Shown in pieces: positions 45,281 to 57,100 of a stretch of 64,000 nt of DNA. The translations under genes and the position numbers were made by a program. The notes under the pieces were generated by a model. The model was given only the letters and a program-made list of their open reading frames with translations, did not search any database and was not told the DNA's origin. The DNA lies in NCBI GenBank assembly GCA_029532625.1, contig JARFXM010000004.1, positions 806,001 to 870,000 on the forward strand, written 5' to 3'. The stretch's first letter is position 1; every line of letters starts with the position of its first letter. This DNA comes from Lomentospora prolificans. Its lineage: Eukaryota > Ascomycota > Sordariomycetes > Microascales > Microascaceae.

Positions 45281-46443
45281 TCACCTATTCCCTTTAGCCC
45301 CAGCCGGCGCATCCATCCGTCTCCTCTTAAACGACTGGCCCATGGCATCCTTCACCATAGGATCAGCCCTAATAGTATTCTGCACAAGCCACTCTGCAAT
45401 CTTGGCCCTCACCGACTTGAGCATATCCTCATCACCCTTGTACGGTGCCAGCTCAACATCCAACAAGCGGCCGGAGAGATCGTCAACCTCGGCGGCCAGC
45501 GCCGTGGCGCGATCGATTTGGGCGTGGATGGCCTTGTCCGGGTCTGCGGCCTGGCCGGGGGATCTGGGAGGGAAGAGCAAGGGGCCGATCTGGGAGAGGG
45601 CGATGTAGAAGGTGACGCAGAGCCTGCGGGCGAGGGAGACGAGCTGGTACTGGAGGAGCGGGGGGTGACGGCCGAGGAGCGGGGACTCGAGGACGGGGTT
45701 CAGGACGGAGAGCAAGGTCGAGGAGGGCCGGGTGGTGATGTGGAGCTCGAAGGCGGCCATTGCGACGAGCATGAACCAGCGCCAGTACCGCGCGAAATCC
45801 AGATAGCCAAAGAAGCCGAGGACGTACTGGATGGCGGCGTAGGCGATGTAATGCGGCACGACGTACTGCACGGTGCCCGTGAAGGCGTACTCGTACCTGG
45901 ACGCGCAATTCTTCCACTCGACGACGGCGGGACCGAACCGCTCGTACGCAAACCTGCTCGCCTCATTGAGCAGCGTGTCGGCGGCGATCTTGAGGCGGAT
46001 GAACTCGGACCCGTCCGATGTGGTGCCTTGGGCGGCCTTGTCCGGGTGGTGCACGGCGGCGAGGCGGCGGAAGCGGGACTTGATCTCCTTTTCGGACGCC
46101 GAGGTGGGAAGGCCCAGGTAGGAGTAGAAGTTGCCCTGGCGTCGGAGGTCCCAGGAGGCTTCGTAGATTGTGTACAGGAGGTAGACGGAGATGACGAGGA
46201 TCTGGATGCGGCGGCGGTCGCGTGCCCAGCGAGGGGTGCCCGGGGTGGGCTTGGGGTCGCCGGCGCGGATGGTTACGGAGTACCAGATGGATTGGGTCCA
46301 GCCGGCGACGAGCTGTGGAGAAGGAAGGGGGGAGGTTTGGGTTAGCTTGCGCTGGATTTGCGACGAGGTGGGTGAGGAGGGAAGGGGATTGGGCTTACCG
46401 ATGGGAGGAACCACCACCCGATCATGGAGAGCGTGCCGGACAT
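45281..46443 (-). CDS. erj5: Erj5-like ER membrane J-domain protein
   Basis: DnaJ-type co-chaperone of the ER, which stimulates the Hsp70 Kar2/BiP. Exons 46443-46399 and 46312-45281, 358 aa (intron 86 nt, phase 0, GTAAGC...ACAG). Exon 1 encodes MSGTLSMIGWWFLPS, a hydrophobic start (signal or first membrane anchor) joined to LVAGWTQSIWYSVTIRAGD. A membrane segment follows at about residues 50-65 (IQILVISVYLLYTIY). The J domain (about 76-135) contains YLGLPTSASEKEIKSRFRRL and the essential HPD at about residues 104-106. Further hydrophobic helices occupy the middle (VQYVVPHYIAYAAIQYVLGF and the segment after it). The C-terminus is basic (KRRRMDAPAGAKGNR). Length and order match fungal Erj5. Confidence 0.9.
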
Positions 46444-47311
46444 TTTGATGCGTGTGTGGGGGTTACCGAGGAGGGAATCGCGGTATGTGGGTTGGTGATT
46501 GACTATAATAACATGGTGATGCGGGTATTGTGTCGCGCGTTGGGCTACTCGCCGAATCTACGCCGTTGTCGTTGTCGAGATTCAAGGACGGAACCAGCCA
46601 GGCCAGGTACAATCTGAATCGTCAAGGTATCTATCTGTCTGTTCAGCCTCGTGCTAAATTAACAAGTGTTCAATAATATTGAAAAGGATCCATTTCATGC
46701 GCCTGTTCCTGACCCGCCACTGGGAGCCACACGCTAACTCCCAGTGGCTGTGGCGCTAAGCTGGCGACCCTGGCGTGCTATTTTTGTCTCGCCTACGGGC
46801 TGCTTTGGAGCCTTAACGTGAGTGAGAGTCCGCAGTCTCCAGCACCCGTGATTAATGTAATATCGCCATCTGGTCCAGATGTTCAGGTTTTTGATGAATA
46901 TCAAATCACAGGCTCTATCCTGAATTCTAATCTACTTTTACCAAGCCTAGCAAATCCGAAATTGTCACAGATCAGCTCTCGAGAGTCACCGACGACACCT
47001 AGGCGTATATCCCCGAAAGTAGAAAGTAGAAAGTGCTAGTACTACGAAGCTAGTACTACGAGCGTGTGCGGAGAGGTCAAAGGTTTCCAGCGAAAATACG
47101 CTCGTCGATGGAGCCATAATATACAGAATGAAAGTGCAACCGCACACTGCTCAAAATATTAAACTCGTATCCGAGCTGTCGTGACCAAAATCCCAAAAGT
47201 TCTAACGACCGGCCTTGCGTGTCTACAGGTTTTGCAAAACATGTTTCCTATGCTACACTGCCTCCTCATGCAGCAACCAAGAATACACGCATCCTATGAG
47301 TTCCCACCAAC
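46444..47311. other. Intergenic with a perfect 11-bp inverted repeat
   Basis: Lies between the Erj5 start and the end of the MFS gene. Holds the inverted repeat at 46716-46748 (separate entry) and a tandem 14-bp repeat GCTAGTACTACGAA at 47035-47061. No gene recognised. Confidence 0.5.
46716..46748. repeat. Perfect 11-bp inverted repeat, 11-nt loop
   Basis: GCCACTGGGAG (46716-46726) is the exact reverse complement of CTCCCAGTGGC (46738-46748). It would form a stable hairpin in RNA or cruciform DNA. No flanking target duplication was found, so a small transposon end is not supported. Confidence 0.75.
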
Positions 47312-49276
47312 TCAAAGCATCTGCGCTCCTCTAGTCTCAACCGGAATCAAGCACACGCCGACAAATGCCGAGAAGATCAGCGCGCCCGACATGAAAATCG
47401 GGAGACTCCTGCCATCGCCTGGCACATTCGCTGCTAGGACCGGCGCGACGAGGCCCGTCAATCGGTTCAAGAAGCTCGCTACCCCAGTGCCGGCTCCTCG
47501 CACAGGAGCGGGGAATACCTCCGGAGTGAAAGCGTACAAAACACCGTACATGATGTTTTGTGAAAAAGCAGTCAGGGCCGAGAAGAAGAGCTGCCAGGCA
47601 GGTGTTGTGCCATGGGTGGCAAAGAGGATGAGGAAGATGGCCGAGGCAAGAGTAGACAGTGCCAGTGTGCCACGTCGGCCAAAGAATGGCGACGGGTGGT
47701 CGACGAGGAATGTTGCCAGGAGAGAACCAGGCACTCCGGCCATGGATGTGATTGCATAGTTGCGGTATGTCTCATCCGAGATTTCGTGCGCATTGGTGGG
47801 ATGGTCAAGACCGACCAGGGAGGGTTCGGATGAGCTACGATTACCGCCATGGGAGAGATACTGGGGGAGGAAGGCATTGAAGAGTGGATAGCCCATACCG
47901 ATAGTTGCCCAGCAGAACCAGAGCAGGCCCGTGGCAATGCCGAGCCTGCGGCTGCTGAAGAGCGGTTTCAAACGATCTCCAGAAAAGGAGCTCAGCTTTT
48001 CAAAAATAACATTCGCTGCCGACACTCGAGGGGCCGGCGCTTCAGCTCGCGCTGCGTCATCGACCACGGCGTCCAACACCTCAAGTGTCAACCACGTCCG
48101 CGCACCGTTCTTATACGCAATTCCCTGGACGGCAGCGACAGCCTCGGCGTTTCGACCTTGGCTCAGGAGGAATTTTGGCGATTCGAAAAGGTGGAAGATG
48201 AAATATCGGACGAGGAACATGACAAAGGTGAGGATGCCGATAGCAAAGACGAAGTAGCGCCAACCCTGGTCAGCAGGCCAGTTGGCGATGTAATACCATG
48301 CGACGAGCGAGGCAACCAGTTGGCCGATAGGCCACCAAACCGACAATAGAGTGAGCAGAGAACTGGACGCGTCGGGGAGGAACTCGAGGAAGAGCGCGCC
48401 GTCGACAGGCAGGTTTCCGCCAACGCCAAAACCGAGAGCGCCAAAGAGGAAGCAAACCCAGCCCCAGCTAGGTGCATATGATGCCAGCATTCCGAATACG
48501 CTGGTGATGAGAAGCGTTATATTGAAGGCGATACGACGACCCAGAACATCGCTGCCAACGCCCCAGACGAAGCTCCCAAAGCAGAGGCCAAGGAAGACTG
48601 CGCTGGTGGTGTACCGGACCGTCTTTTCATCAACGCCAAACTCGGCCGATAAAGAAGGCAACGTTAAAGATATCCCCTGAGTAAGTTAGATACATTGATA
48701 GATTCATCATTTAGAGCCACGGTAAGCTCCGCTCTACTTACTTGTAACCACAGACTAGAAACGGCGTTAGCAACCGGAAGGCCTGGGGAAAGTGCGAAAT
48801 ACTTACTTGTCTGCGAACCAGCCAAACCCGCAAAGCACAAAGAGCTGCCAGTTATACCGACCCATGCCAATGTCCTGAATGGCCTTGTTCACGACCTTGG
48901 AGCGGACTACAATGGTATTAGGAGGAATAGCTTATTCGGATGCGCCGGTGCACCTACGCTCGTATTCAGAGGGTATCCCTCGACTGCCCTTCCTCACTTC
49001 CCTACGGAGTCCCTCGATGGAATACTCGGATAAGCTCATCTCCAACATGCCGGTCTCCTCGTGCTCGACATACTTGCCCGCGTCGTCCGCATCGGAAGCG
49101 GGATCGGGGCTCGCGTTCCCCATCCGGGCAGAGTAGCTATGCAGATGCGCATCTTCCAGGGGGATGACGGCACGGTCAAAGTCATGCGAGGAAGGCGTGC
49201 GCGGCCGCGGGATGTTCCACTGAAGTAACCTCATGTTGAAATGCTGTTTTTGATATTGGGAAAACGCCTCGCGCAT
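47312..49276 (-). CDS. MFS transporter (12-TM, sugar/organic solute type)
   Basis: Exons 49276-48958, 48906-48807, 48754-48742 (13 nt) and 48676-47312, 598 aa. All introns are GT-AG and joining restores the conserved start of MFS helix 1: NKAIQDIGMGRYNWQLFVLC, GFGWFAD, then NLWLQGISLTLPSLSAEFG. The motif between helices 2 and 3 is WGVGSDVLGRRIAF (MFS motif A). Helix 10-11 contains PEVFPAPVRGAGTG. The cytosolic N-terminus (about 105 residues) is hydrophilic and acidic. The substrate cannot be told from sequence; resemblance is to fungal SV2/phosphate/sugar-type porters of the plasma membrane. I took the first ATG (49276); a second in-frame Met lies 14 codons in. The first donor (GTAGGT) is weaker than the others but is the only one that preserves the frame. 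Confidence 0.88.
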
Positions 49277-51398
49277 GCGTATGCTGTAAACAATAGAAAT
49301 CTATAATTCAAGATGTCACAAACTAGCCGAAGCCCCGTCTGTGAATGGCTCGTGGCGCCGCAAGGGTCCACGGGATGTATCCGGGGAGGTCGGCAGAAAA
49401 GATAGACATCAAAATCAAGGTACTACCTAGGTCAGATGACAGCTTGTGATGATGCGCAGGACACGGGATGAAGGTTATCCAGATCTCAATCTCATCACCC
49501 TAGTACGGCTTATGCCAGTACTGTAGAATGCCTGTTATATATGAGGTTCAATGTCCAGATGAAGGAAAGTGAAGAAAAGAAGATCGGTAAGGAAGGGAAA
49601 TGCACGGTTTTGCGACCAAAAACTTTGAGATGAGGTGTCAGGACAAGGGCGCAATCTTCATAATAGGGGATAAGAATGAAACGTCAAGGTACCTCCCAGT
49701 GGGAAAGCCTGGCTGGAAACGAGGGACAAGGATACAGTGGCTTTTACAGTGTACACTATGTCTGCTCAACAACATATGAGGCTCAACCTTGGTAATGAGG
49801 CTTGTTATACCAGTTGTCAGCATGTGTCGAACTATAAGCACCGCTTACAGTACGAAGGTACACCAGACATTGTACATTGTAACCATGACATTCATTGAAA
49901 TGCCCACTGTACGAAGTATGCGACACAGTATTATCCGCGAGCGGGAACCACGGCCCAAGGATGCTTCGTACAAGTATGCTTTGTCCGAGTGAATCCGTCT
50001 CCAGTCCGAAATCACGAGTGAGAGTATGATGGCTGAGACTAGTCAATGCGAAGATGATTCCAATTCTCTCAACACATAAAACATGTCCAGTCACTCCCAG
50101 AAACAAACCTCGCTCACAATTATAGATATTCTACGCTCATGGCCTACACAAACGTACGCTTGTCCATCGTGACGTCAGCAGATGAGGAGGCCCCGAATAG
50201 CTTCCTCATGTTGCAAAGTTCCCCTCGCTCAATGTTTCGCTCCATGTGGTATAGTGCACTTTGAATCAAGATACGCCAGTTGCGCGCGTATGTTTTAGAC
50301 TTTGTCCCTTCCAACGTGACCTCGCCGTCAGGAACACCACTACGTTTTTGACAACCTTGTCCTAGCAGTTCATAAACCTCGACTCATCTTCTCCTCGTTT
50401 GACCGCTAAGAATCCTGTCGAGCCAAGAGAGGAGTAGAAGGTTGGTTACCTTCGTTTCTGCTGGACTAGACTCGAAATTGTTATCCTCGTCAGCTGTCCT
50501 ATATTTCATATGCCTTCGTTGCCTCTCTTGAACTTTTGCATTCTAGTCCTATGCATCTAGAGCCCCGCGCCTTCGACCATTCCCCCCTTGACGCAGAAAG
50601 ACGCCACATCTAGACGCCGTCACGGAGCACGGAGAACCTGCGGGGTATTTTCACCGCATTCCACCCTCCTTTTGGGCCCCACGCCTGGTCATCCGAGCTG
50701 TCTCACTCTCACTTCTTCGTCTGGATTCACCTGGTCAAGCTGTATTAAAAGAAGGGAATCGCAGCAAGGAAAGAGCCACACAAAAGTTCAGCTCGCAACA
50801 CGGGTCGGATTCTGTAAAGAAAGGGGAAGGCACAGACAACACCACACAAACGACCCTGCAAACACCAGGCGCACCCACTGCGACTGCGACTGCAGCTGCC
50901 TTGCCGCCCTTCGACGCGAATTAGAACCGAGCCCGCCCAAAGCAAAGGCCAAAACCACCTGATCGCGACGGTTCCAGCTCCCCTGGCTCCCAGTTCGTAT
51001 TTACTCCACAATCCACGATCCACTAGCTAGAACCGTGCATATCCGTCATCGTCCTCTTCCAACTCCTCAACTCTCATAGGATTGGAATCCCGTTCATGTT
51101 TTTATCTCTCCCTCTTTGATCATCATAGGACACGCCTCTACCTTCATTTCTTCCATTGGCTCGTCTTGTATCATCACATTGTTCGGTTTTCAACTACTCA
51201 CTCGTTGCTTCTCCTGCATGTCGCATTGATAGACCCCGCCATGCTTCCCTCTATCTACTAACAAAAGTGAGTTATCTACCCTTTTCTCTATCTGGATGGC
51301 GTCTGCATAGTTGGACACCGACTTACTGAATGCAGAAACCTAAATTCCTTGTATCGTCGGGGGATTCTCATTTTTTTTTCTGATTTCAACACTCCAGC
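49277..51398. other. Intergenic and leader of the Cys-rich protein gene
   Basis: No gene supported through about 51.2 kb. GTAC-rich short palindromes recur near 49800-49980. Toward the end is a T/C-rich leader containing a small upstream ORF (ATG at 51241, MLPSIY) and a likely leader intron 51267-51335 (GTGAGT...TGCAG, with a CTTACTGA branch-like site). Confidence 0.45.
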
Positions 51399-52860
51399 AT
51401 GGCCGTCTTAGTCGATCTCCACTCACCACCCGTCGAGGGTCACCGCGTTAAGCCCGTGACTACCGGATACTCGAGCGACATGCAGCGCACAGCCGTCCAA
51501 CACAGCGAAATCCGCATCATTCAAGAGCGGCCGCCCGAGCCATGCCCTAAGAAAGTGGCTCCCAGCGGTGCAGTAAGCCTACTGGGGGCTGCTCTGTCCA
51601 TTTATCCGTAAGTTTGTCCTTGGTTCGAGAGCTTTCCTCGTCCTTGACGACTAGGCACCCCATTAGTTGGCTTACAATGCGCGGATCTGCTAACACGCAC
51701 TTGCCTTACAGAATTGCCGTCGGAGTCGCATCCCACATCGATCTCGTTACGCTTGATAGCCTGTCCCGCACATGCCGCGCTGCCCATGATGGCCTAATAC
51801 AATATCGCAAGGCTCTAATGGCGACTACCCTCCGCTGCTATCAGGATGAGTTGCCTATAGATCCACGCGATACCTTTCGGTACCGCGCCAGGGCTGGCAT
51901 ATGGCATATCCAGCGCGAGGCCAACATGCGGAATTTTAACGGGAAGGCGGGCCAATGCGCCAGGGACATGGTGGCCGAATGTCGACGCTGCTCCAAGGTG
52001 GTTTGCAGGGTAAGTTGACATCCTCGATATCCCTAACGGGACCTACTATTTTTAATCCCGTTTTCCCAACCCGGGCTCCCCACACCTTTGAATATGTAGT
52101 TATGTAATGGGTAGCGGAAATGTCCTTTCTAACAAGCCTTTCTTTTTTTTTTTGCGCCATAGAATTGTGCTATCAAACAACCTGAGCCGAAGGCTCTCAA
52201 GGAGCGGTACCGTCGACTTTGCCGGACCTGCACCGATGCTCCGCTCGCGCACCACATTAACCCGACCCTTGATCCGAACACACCCACTTCTGCAGATGTG
52301 ATTCAACAGGGATTGTGTCATTGCGAAACTACCGGAGTTTGGCTGTGCCAGCCGTGTGGTCATTCCATTCGGGGCAAGGATCAGACCTACCGTCGGTATG
52401 TCTCTTGAGCTTGACTCGTCTTGGGTCTAACTAACACTCGGCCAGTATTTGGCAATGGCGCAGCAAGTACATCGAAGTTGGTATCACTGATGGAGACCGC
52501 GGCGTGACGTGCGGCCGTGAAGCCGACTGCCTCGGTGCTATTGACACTGAAGTCGAGATGGACAGCGCCGGCGAAATCCCCTCTCCACCGTCGTCCACCC
52601 CTTCTCCTCCGCCATCCGACCGTGACAGTCCCAGAGCGGAGCCTCGTTCCGGCTACAATGTCCACCAGTTTGAGGGTGCTGGCGGCTGTGTTACCAACAA
52701 GACGACTGTCAAGATGCGCGTGGGCGAGAGTGTCCCTGAGTGGCACGATGAGAAATGTGCGTCCCAGATCCTCCGCAGAGAGACTGAGGGCAAGGTACGG
52801 AGATGGTGCGGGTGGTGCTGGAGGGTTCTTCCTGGCGAAGATGACCTCAAGAACCAGTGA
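51399..52860 (+). CDS. Cys-rich protein with F-box-like N-terminus, family unknown
   Basis: Exons 51399-51607, 51712-52009, 52163-52395, 52446-52860 (GT-AG introns, frame kept), 384 aa. Residues about 68-115 read like an F-box (VASHIDLVTLDSLSRTCRAA). A zinc-binding region follows at about 155-250: CRRC, CRNC, CRTC, CHC, then CQPCGH, and near the C-terminus a further WCGWC. Between these is an acidic Pro/Ser stretch (SPPSSTPSPPPSD). Paired cysteines at regular spacing suggest two or more structural zinc sites. I recognise it only as a type of uncharacterised fungal protein; substrate adaptor in ubiquitination is one guess from the F-box-like part. Downstream of a leader with a uORF, so translation may be controlled. 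Confidence 0.7.
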
Positions 52861-53490
52861 AGGAGTTTGGTACTTATTCTCGTTCACAATGGTTTCAGCT
52901 GGGTATCTCTTTTACGTCACTCATATGGTAGGTAACGTTATGGAAACGACGGCGGTACCTATCCCGTGATACGGCTACAGGGCTAGGGCGCTCCTTATGA
53001 TTAGCAGAGTTGGTTTTTTTGTGGGAGGGAGGTTTCAAAACGTATTCTTAACCACCTGCGAGTTCTTGGGAAAGGGCATAACCTTCCTCTCTCCGTGGAT
53101 CTGGGGTTGATTCAATTGCGCAACACAACCTAGTAGTCTTTATAAAAAGTTATGAGCTGTATTTTTATGATATATGAAAATAATACAAAGGAGGAAGGGG
53201 GTTAACCCGAAAGAGACAGGGCTAATGATCCCCCAAGACCTCCGTTCTATAGCGACAAGCATTTTATCCACCCATCTATACAGGCGATGCCGTGCAACAG
53301 CGTCGGTGAATGTTGGCCGGTGTTGATAATCATACAGACAGTTGAGCATTCCCACAATCCCCTCTGACCGTATTCCATCCTCGTTACGGTCCCTTCGGTC
53401 CCCCGTATACGTTACACCCATCTCGTCTCACGCCTGCAAAAGCGTTTCGTCCTAGTTTCTCCTTTTCATTATATTCACGAGATTCCTCGA
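52861..53490. other. Convergent 3' region, nothing recognised
   Basis: Lies between the Cys-rich gene and the 3' end of the mL58 gene. Short open frames only. Confidence 0.45.
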
Positions 53491-54186
53491 TTATAATTCG
53501 CCGTTGAAGAGCATCTGCTTCCGCACCTTCCTCTCCTCCCTAGCCTTGAGCTTCCTGGGACCCCACGTAGCCTTCATCCGCCTGGTATCGTCGGCGAGCT
53601 TCTCCTTGTACGTCTCGGGGACCTCGGTTGCGATCTGCACAAACTTTATAGAGCAGTCGAACTTCTTGGCGAGGTTCCTCAAGGACCAGTTCTCGGGGTC
53701 CTCCCACCTGAGGCGACGGATCTCGGCGACGTCGTCCTTCGTGAGGTGGTATTTCTTTTCGGAGACGGGGCGGAGCGAAGGCGGGAGGTATCCGGCGGAA
53801 GAAGAAGAAGAAGAAGACGAAGACGAAGTCGCCGCAGCCTCGTTGGCGCCGCTGTTGTGGAAGAGCATCTGGAGGTTGTTGCTCCGACGAGGGTCGGTCT
53901 TGGGGAGGAACTTGAAGGGGGTATGGTAGACGGTGGGCTGAGAGGAAGGAGGGTTGAAGATGATCTCGTCGAGGGCGGCGGGGGAGGAAGATTGCTGTGG
54001 CGACGAGTGGCGGAGGAGGTGAGAGGCGTGGGGCCGGATGCGGAGGGCGCGCTTCGTGCGGGCGGTGGTCTGGTGGGAGCGGCGGGTGGTGAGGCCGTGG
54101 TGGGTTAGGGTGGCGGAGGAGGTTGTGGAGATGCGGAGGGAGGAGAGGAGCCTTGATAGAGGCTGGTTGGCGAGTGTGGACGACAT
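53491..54186 (-). CDS. Mitochondrial large-subunit ribosomal protein mL58 (MRPL20 family)
   Basis: 231 aa, one exon, reverse strand. Component of the fungal mitochondrial 54S subunit. The N-terminus (MSSTLANQPLSRLLSSLRIS..., Arg/Ser/Thr-rich, no acidic residues for about 70 positions) looks like a mitochondrial targeting sequence. The conserved MRPL20 core is at about 142-190: KYHLTKDDVAEIRRLRWEDP then NWSLRNLAKKFDCSIKFVQI. The C-terminus is basic (RRMKATWGPRKLKAREERKV). A run of ten serines (from the TCT/TCG-rich stretch near 53803-53835) precedes the core and is low-complexity. Confidence 0.85.
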   Translation of the reverse strand: MSSTLANQPLSRLLSSLRISTTSSATLTHHGLTTRRSHQTTARTKRALRIRPHASHLLRHSSPQQSSSPAALDEIIFNPPSSQPTVYHTPFKFLPKTDPRRSNNLQMLFHNSGANEAAATSSSSSSSSSSAGYLPPSLRPVSEKKYHLTKDDVAEIRRLRWEDPENWSLRNLAKKFDCSIKFVQIATEVPETYKEKLADDTRRMKATWGPRKLKAREERKVRKQMLFNGEL

Positions 54187-57100
54187 CTTGTTGTTGTTGA
54201 TGGCGGCTTTTTTCTTTTTCTTTTTTCTTTGTTTATTAATGGGTTAAGGGAGAAGAAAATTTGTGGCACGATTTCGCTGCGGGTGTCGTGGATGAAGGGG
54301 AAAAGAGGACTGGACAGCGCCCGGGACGGATTGGCGACGAGCTGTTTCCTTTAGCTGGCTGGGAAGAGCTCGACGCGATTGATGAGATTGAGACGAGAGA
54401 GCTCTCGCGAAGGGCTGATTTGCCAATGGGGGGAGGGATTGGGGGATGGGGTGACGGGGGCCGCTCGCGTGAGGTTGCGCGAAAAGCTTCGATTGAAAGA
54501 TTTGGCGATGGAGCATCTCTGAAGATTTTCGAGTTGGGTTATGTAAGCGGTGCTAGGGTCCCATCATGATTTCATGTTACATGTTATAATAGTCCTCGAA
54601 GCCAGCGATGCGGCCAGCTGGTAACTCCGGATTGACGTCTGGGGGCGTCTGCCCTCTTTTAATCCAACATTATGTTGCAAGCATGCGATACACCAATGAC
54701 CATGTCTCGAAGTCCGCAGTTTGCTACGCTGTCCAGCATGCTGACCAAACGTAAATGATAGGAAGCCATAGGTTCATAAGGGAAATATCCGGCTTAATGC
54801 GGCGAGGAATTCCCATCCATAGGATGTGCGACTGACAGCTCTGAATCCCCCTATCCGTCTCTTTGCGAAGTACAAGCCGTGCTCTATTTCTACGATATAT
54901 CCAAAGAGGATGGGCCTTCTTCTACCTTCTGGGTGGTGATAATCTGTGATGAAAGGGGATCCTCTTCCCCGTGTAAAAAACATCTTCTGGGCCCTCCTAA
55001 ACCCCCGGCGAGGAAAGATGCCTTTCGGGAGTAGGCCAAATGAATGCCCATTTCGGCATCATGGAGGGGAGTCTAGAAACCACCATGTCCACGCATTCAG
55101 CCATAGTACCAGCCTTTGCTCCTCTTTCTCGGCCCAGAGGAATCTCAACAGCAAGGACCTATTGTATGTGTCCGAAAGAAGGTTTAGGAGAGGGATTTTT
55201 GCACAGGCATTTCGTTCATGTGAGAGTCGTTTTTTTTTTCTCTCCTCATCCCGGTATTACACAAGGGAAATTTTTGTTGGGCAAAAGGGTCAGCAGACCC
55301 TAGATTTCCCCTCTTTTCTTCTTTTTTTTTGGGTGCGGTTCTTCATGCTATTCTCGATTGGACTTTGGCCAGAGGTCGAAAAGTATCTTGCATTGGAAAG
55401 CATTTTAGGAGTTTCTTTTTCATGTAAAGGATGGGATGACGGGGGTTCGGCATATAAGAGATGCACGAATATGCGTGTGCGCCTACGTAAAAGAAAGATC
55501 TATATGTTTGAGAGGGCTGATTATTAGTGATGAAACAATCAAGGCGTAAGCATGGTAGGAGCGCTCTTTCGCTACTCCAGTCATTCAGGCCAAACGGTGT
55601 GCATCACTCATCTCCAAGGTGCCGTCATCGATCCCTTCCTCCAGTTTACGGGGCCCTGCTCGACGTGGCTCTGCTGGGGACATCATCTATGGGCCACGGG
55701 ACCCGGAGAGTGGGATATACGCGGATTCTCAAGGGTCGATACTTGGAAAAGTGCCGGCCTGGAGAGTGGCATGAATGGGACGTTTCTGATCAGGGTTCGG
55801 GGGTGCTCTTAACATGGAAGTACTTGGATACGGGCGCCGCCTCTTTTCCCCTCTGTCTCCATCAATGGCTTGCGCACACCCAACCAAACCAAACGTCGCC
55901 AGGAGAACACCATGAATGAAAGCCAACATCCAGGGGCCGTGTCGTGTAGATTGTATACGTATAAGTAGGCACTTCTGGGGTTGTTTTAGCAGCATGTAGT
56001 CAAAAGGGGTTATCATCAATGTTCCTGGATTGGCCACTTCTCGGGACTGGATGGTACTGGATTGAGGGGACGAATGGAGTCAAGCCTTTTCTTGGGCTGT
56101 GACGGGGCAGGCATACACTGCGGGCTGTGCGTGTGTGTGCCTCAGACGGGGCTGAGTTGGACCACTGCTGGCTTTGAATATCCGCTGGCCCTTGGATTTT
56201 ATTTCGGAATCTTGCCTCCTTTTTTCAGTTCAGCACCTCCGCCCAACAGAAGGGCTTCTCTGGGTCTTGATGCGGGTGGCCCACGGAGCTAGGATAGACC
56301 GCAGGACTCGGCCCTAGGCTTCAAAAAAGGACATTCTTTTCCTTTGGCGGATTTCCAGCTACCCAGCCGGGAGAGGATTTTATCTGAACGATGTGGGCGC
56401 TGGTGCGCCTAAGTGCATAATATCCGTCTTCTTCTGCAGGTACACATGATCTTCCCTTGCACACAGACACACACCAGACGGGACAGATTAGTCGACAGAT
56501 TAAAAGCAAGAGAAATGGGATAGGATGGTGCAGATAATGCATTGGACATCATGATCGTCTTCTAGTCCTAATCTCACCAACGCGGCCCCTTATGAGAGAT
56601 CGACTCTGGAAGGTATCGGGCCTATTCTCTTTGCTATTATTGAGTCTTTGTTTGCGCCGAGACGATGTTTCAAGAGTCAAGTCGGCGAAGATAAAATAGA
56701 AAAAGTAGTGGTGGTGTCGACGCCGAAGGAACCGATAGCCGTTGCTACTAGAAAAAAGCTTCATGCTTGGGGTTGAAGTTGTGCTGGGAGGCAACTTCGC
56801 AGGGGTGGATTAATCTACCTGATGTCTACCCATTCGAAGAGGCCCCATTTGGAAGCTCCTTCCATTGTCCCTTGATATCCGCTGTGTTATTGTGGAATAG
56901 TAGGAATGGATGAATCATTACGGGATTATATTATAGTGGTTTCCAGGGCCAACATGGGGCGAGTTTAGGGGAGCATAGAGGTGTCTAGTACATCCCGAGC
57001 GAGGCAGAAGAAGGAAAAGAAAAAAAGTACCAGGTATAAGATGCCCCAATTGTACGCGTACTTACTTGCTGTAAGCCTACGCATACGCAACTTGTTAGAC

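Noticed and set aside
45518..46345. 275-codon forward frame opposite erj5
   Set aside because: Gly/Val/Glu-rich shadow of the erj5 coding sequence.
54946..55527. 193-codon forward open frame
   Set aside because: No family resemblance; Phe/Ser/Arg-rich composition follows from T-rich sequence in a gene-poor region.
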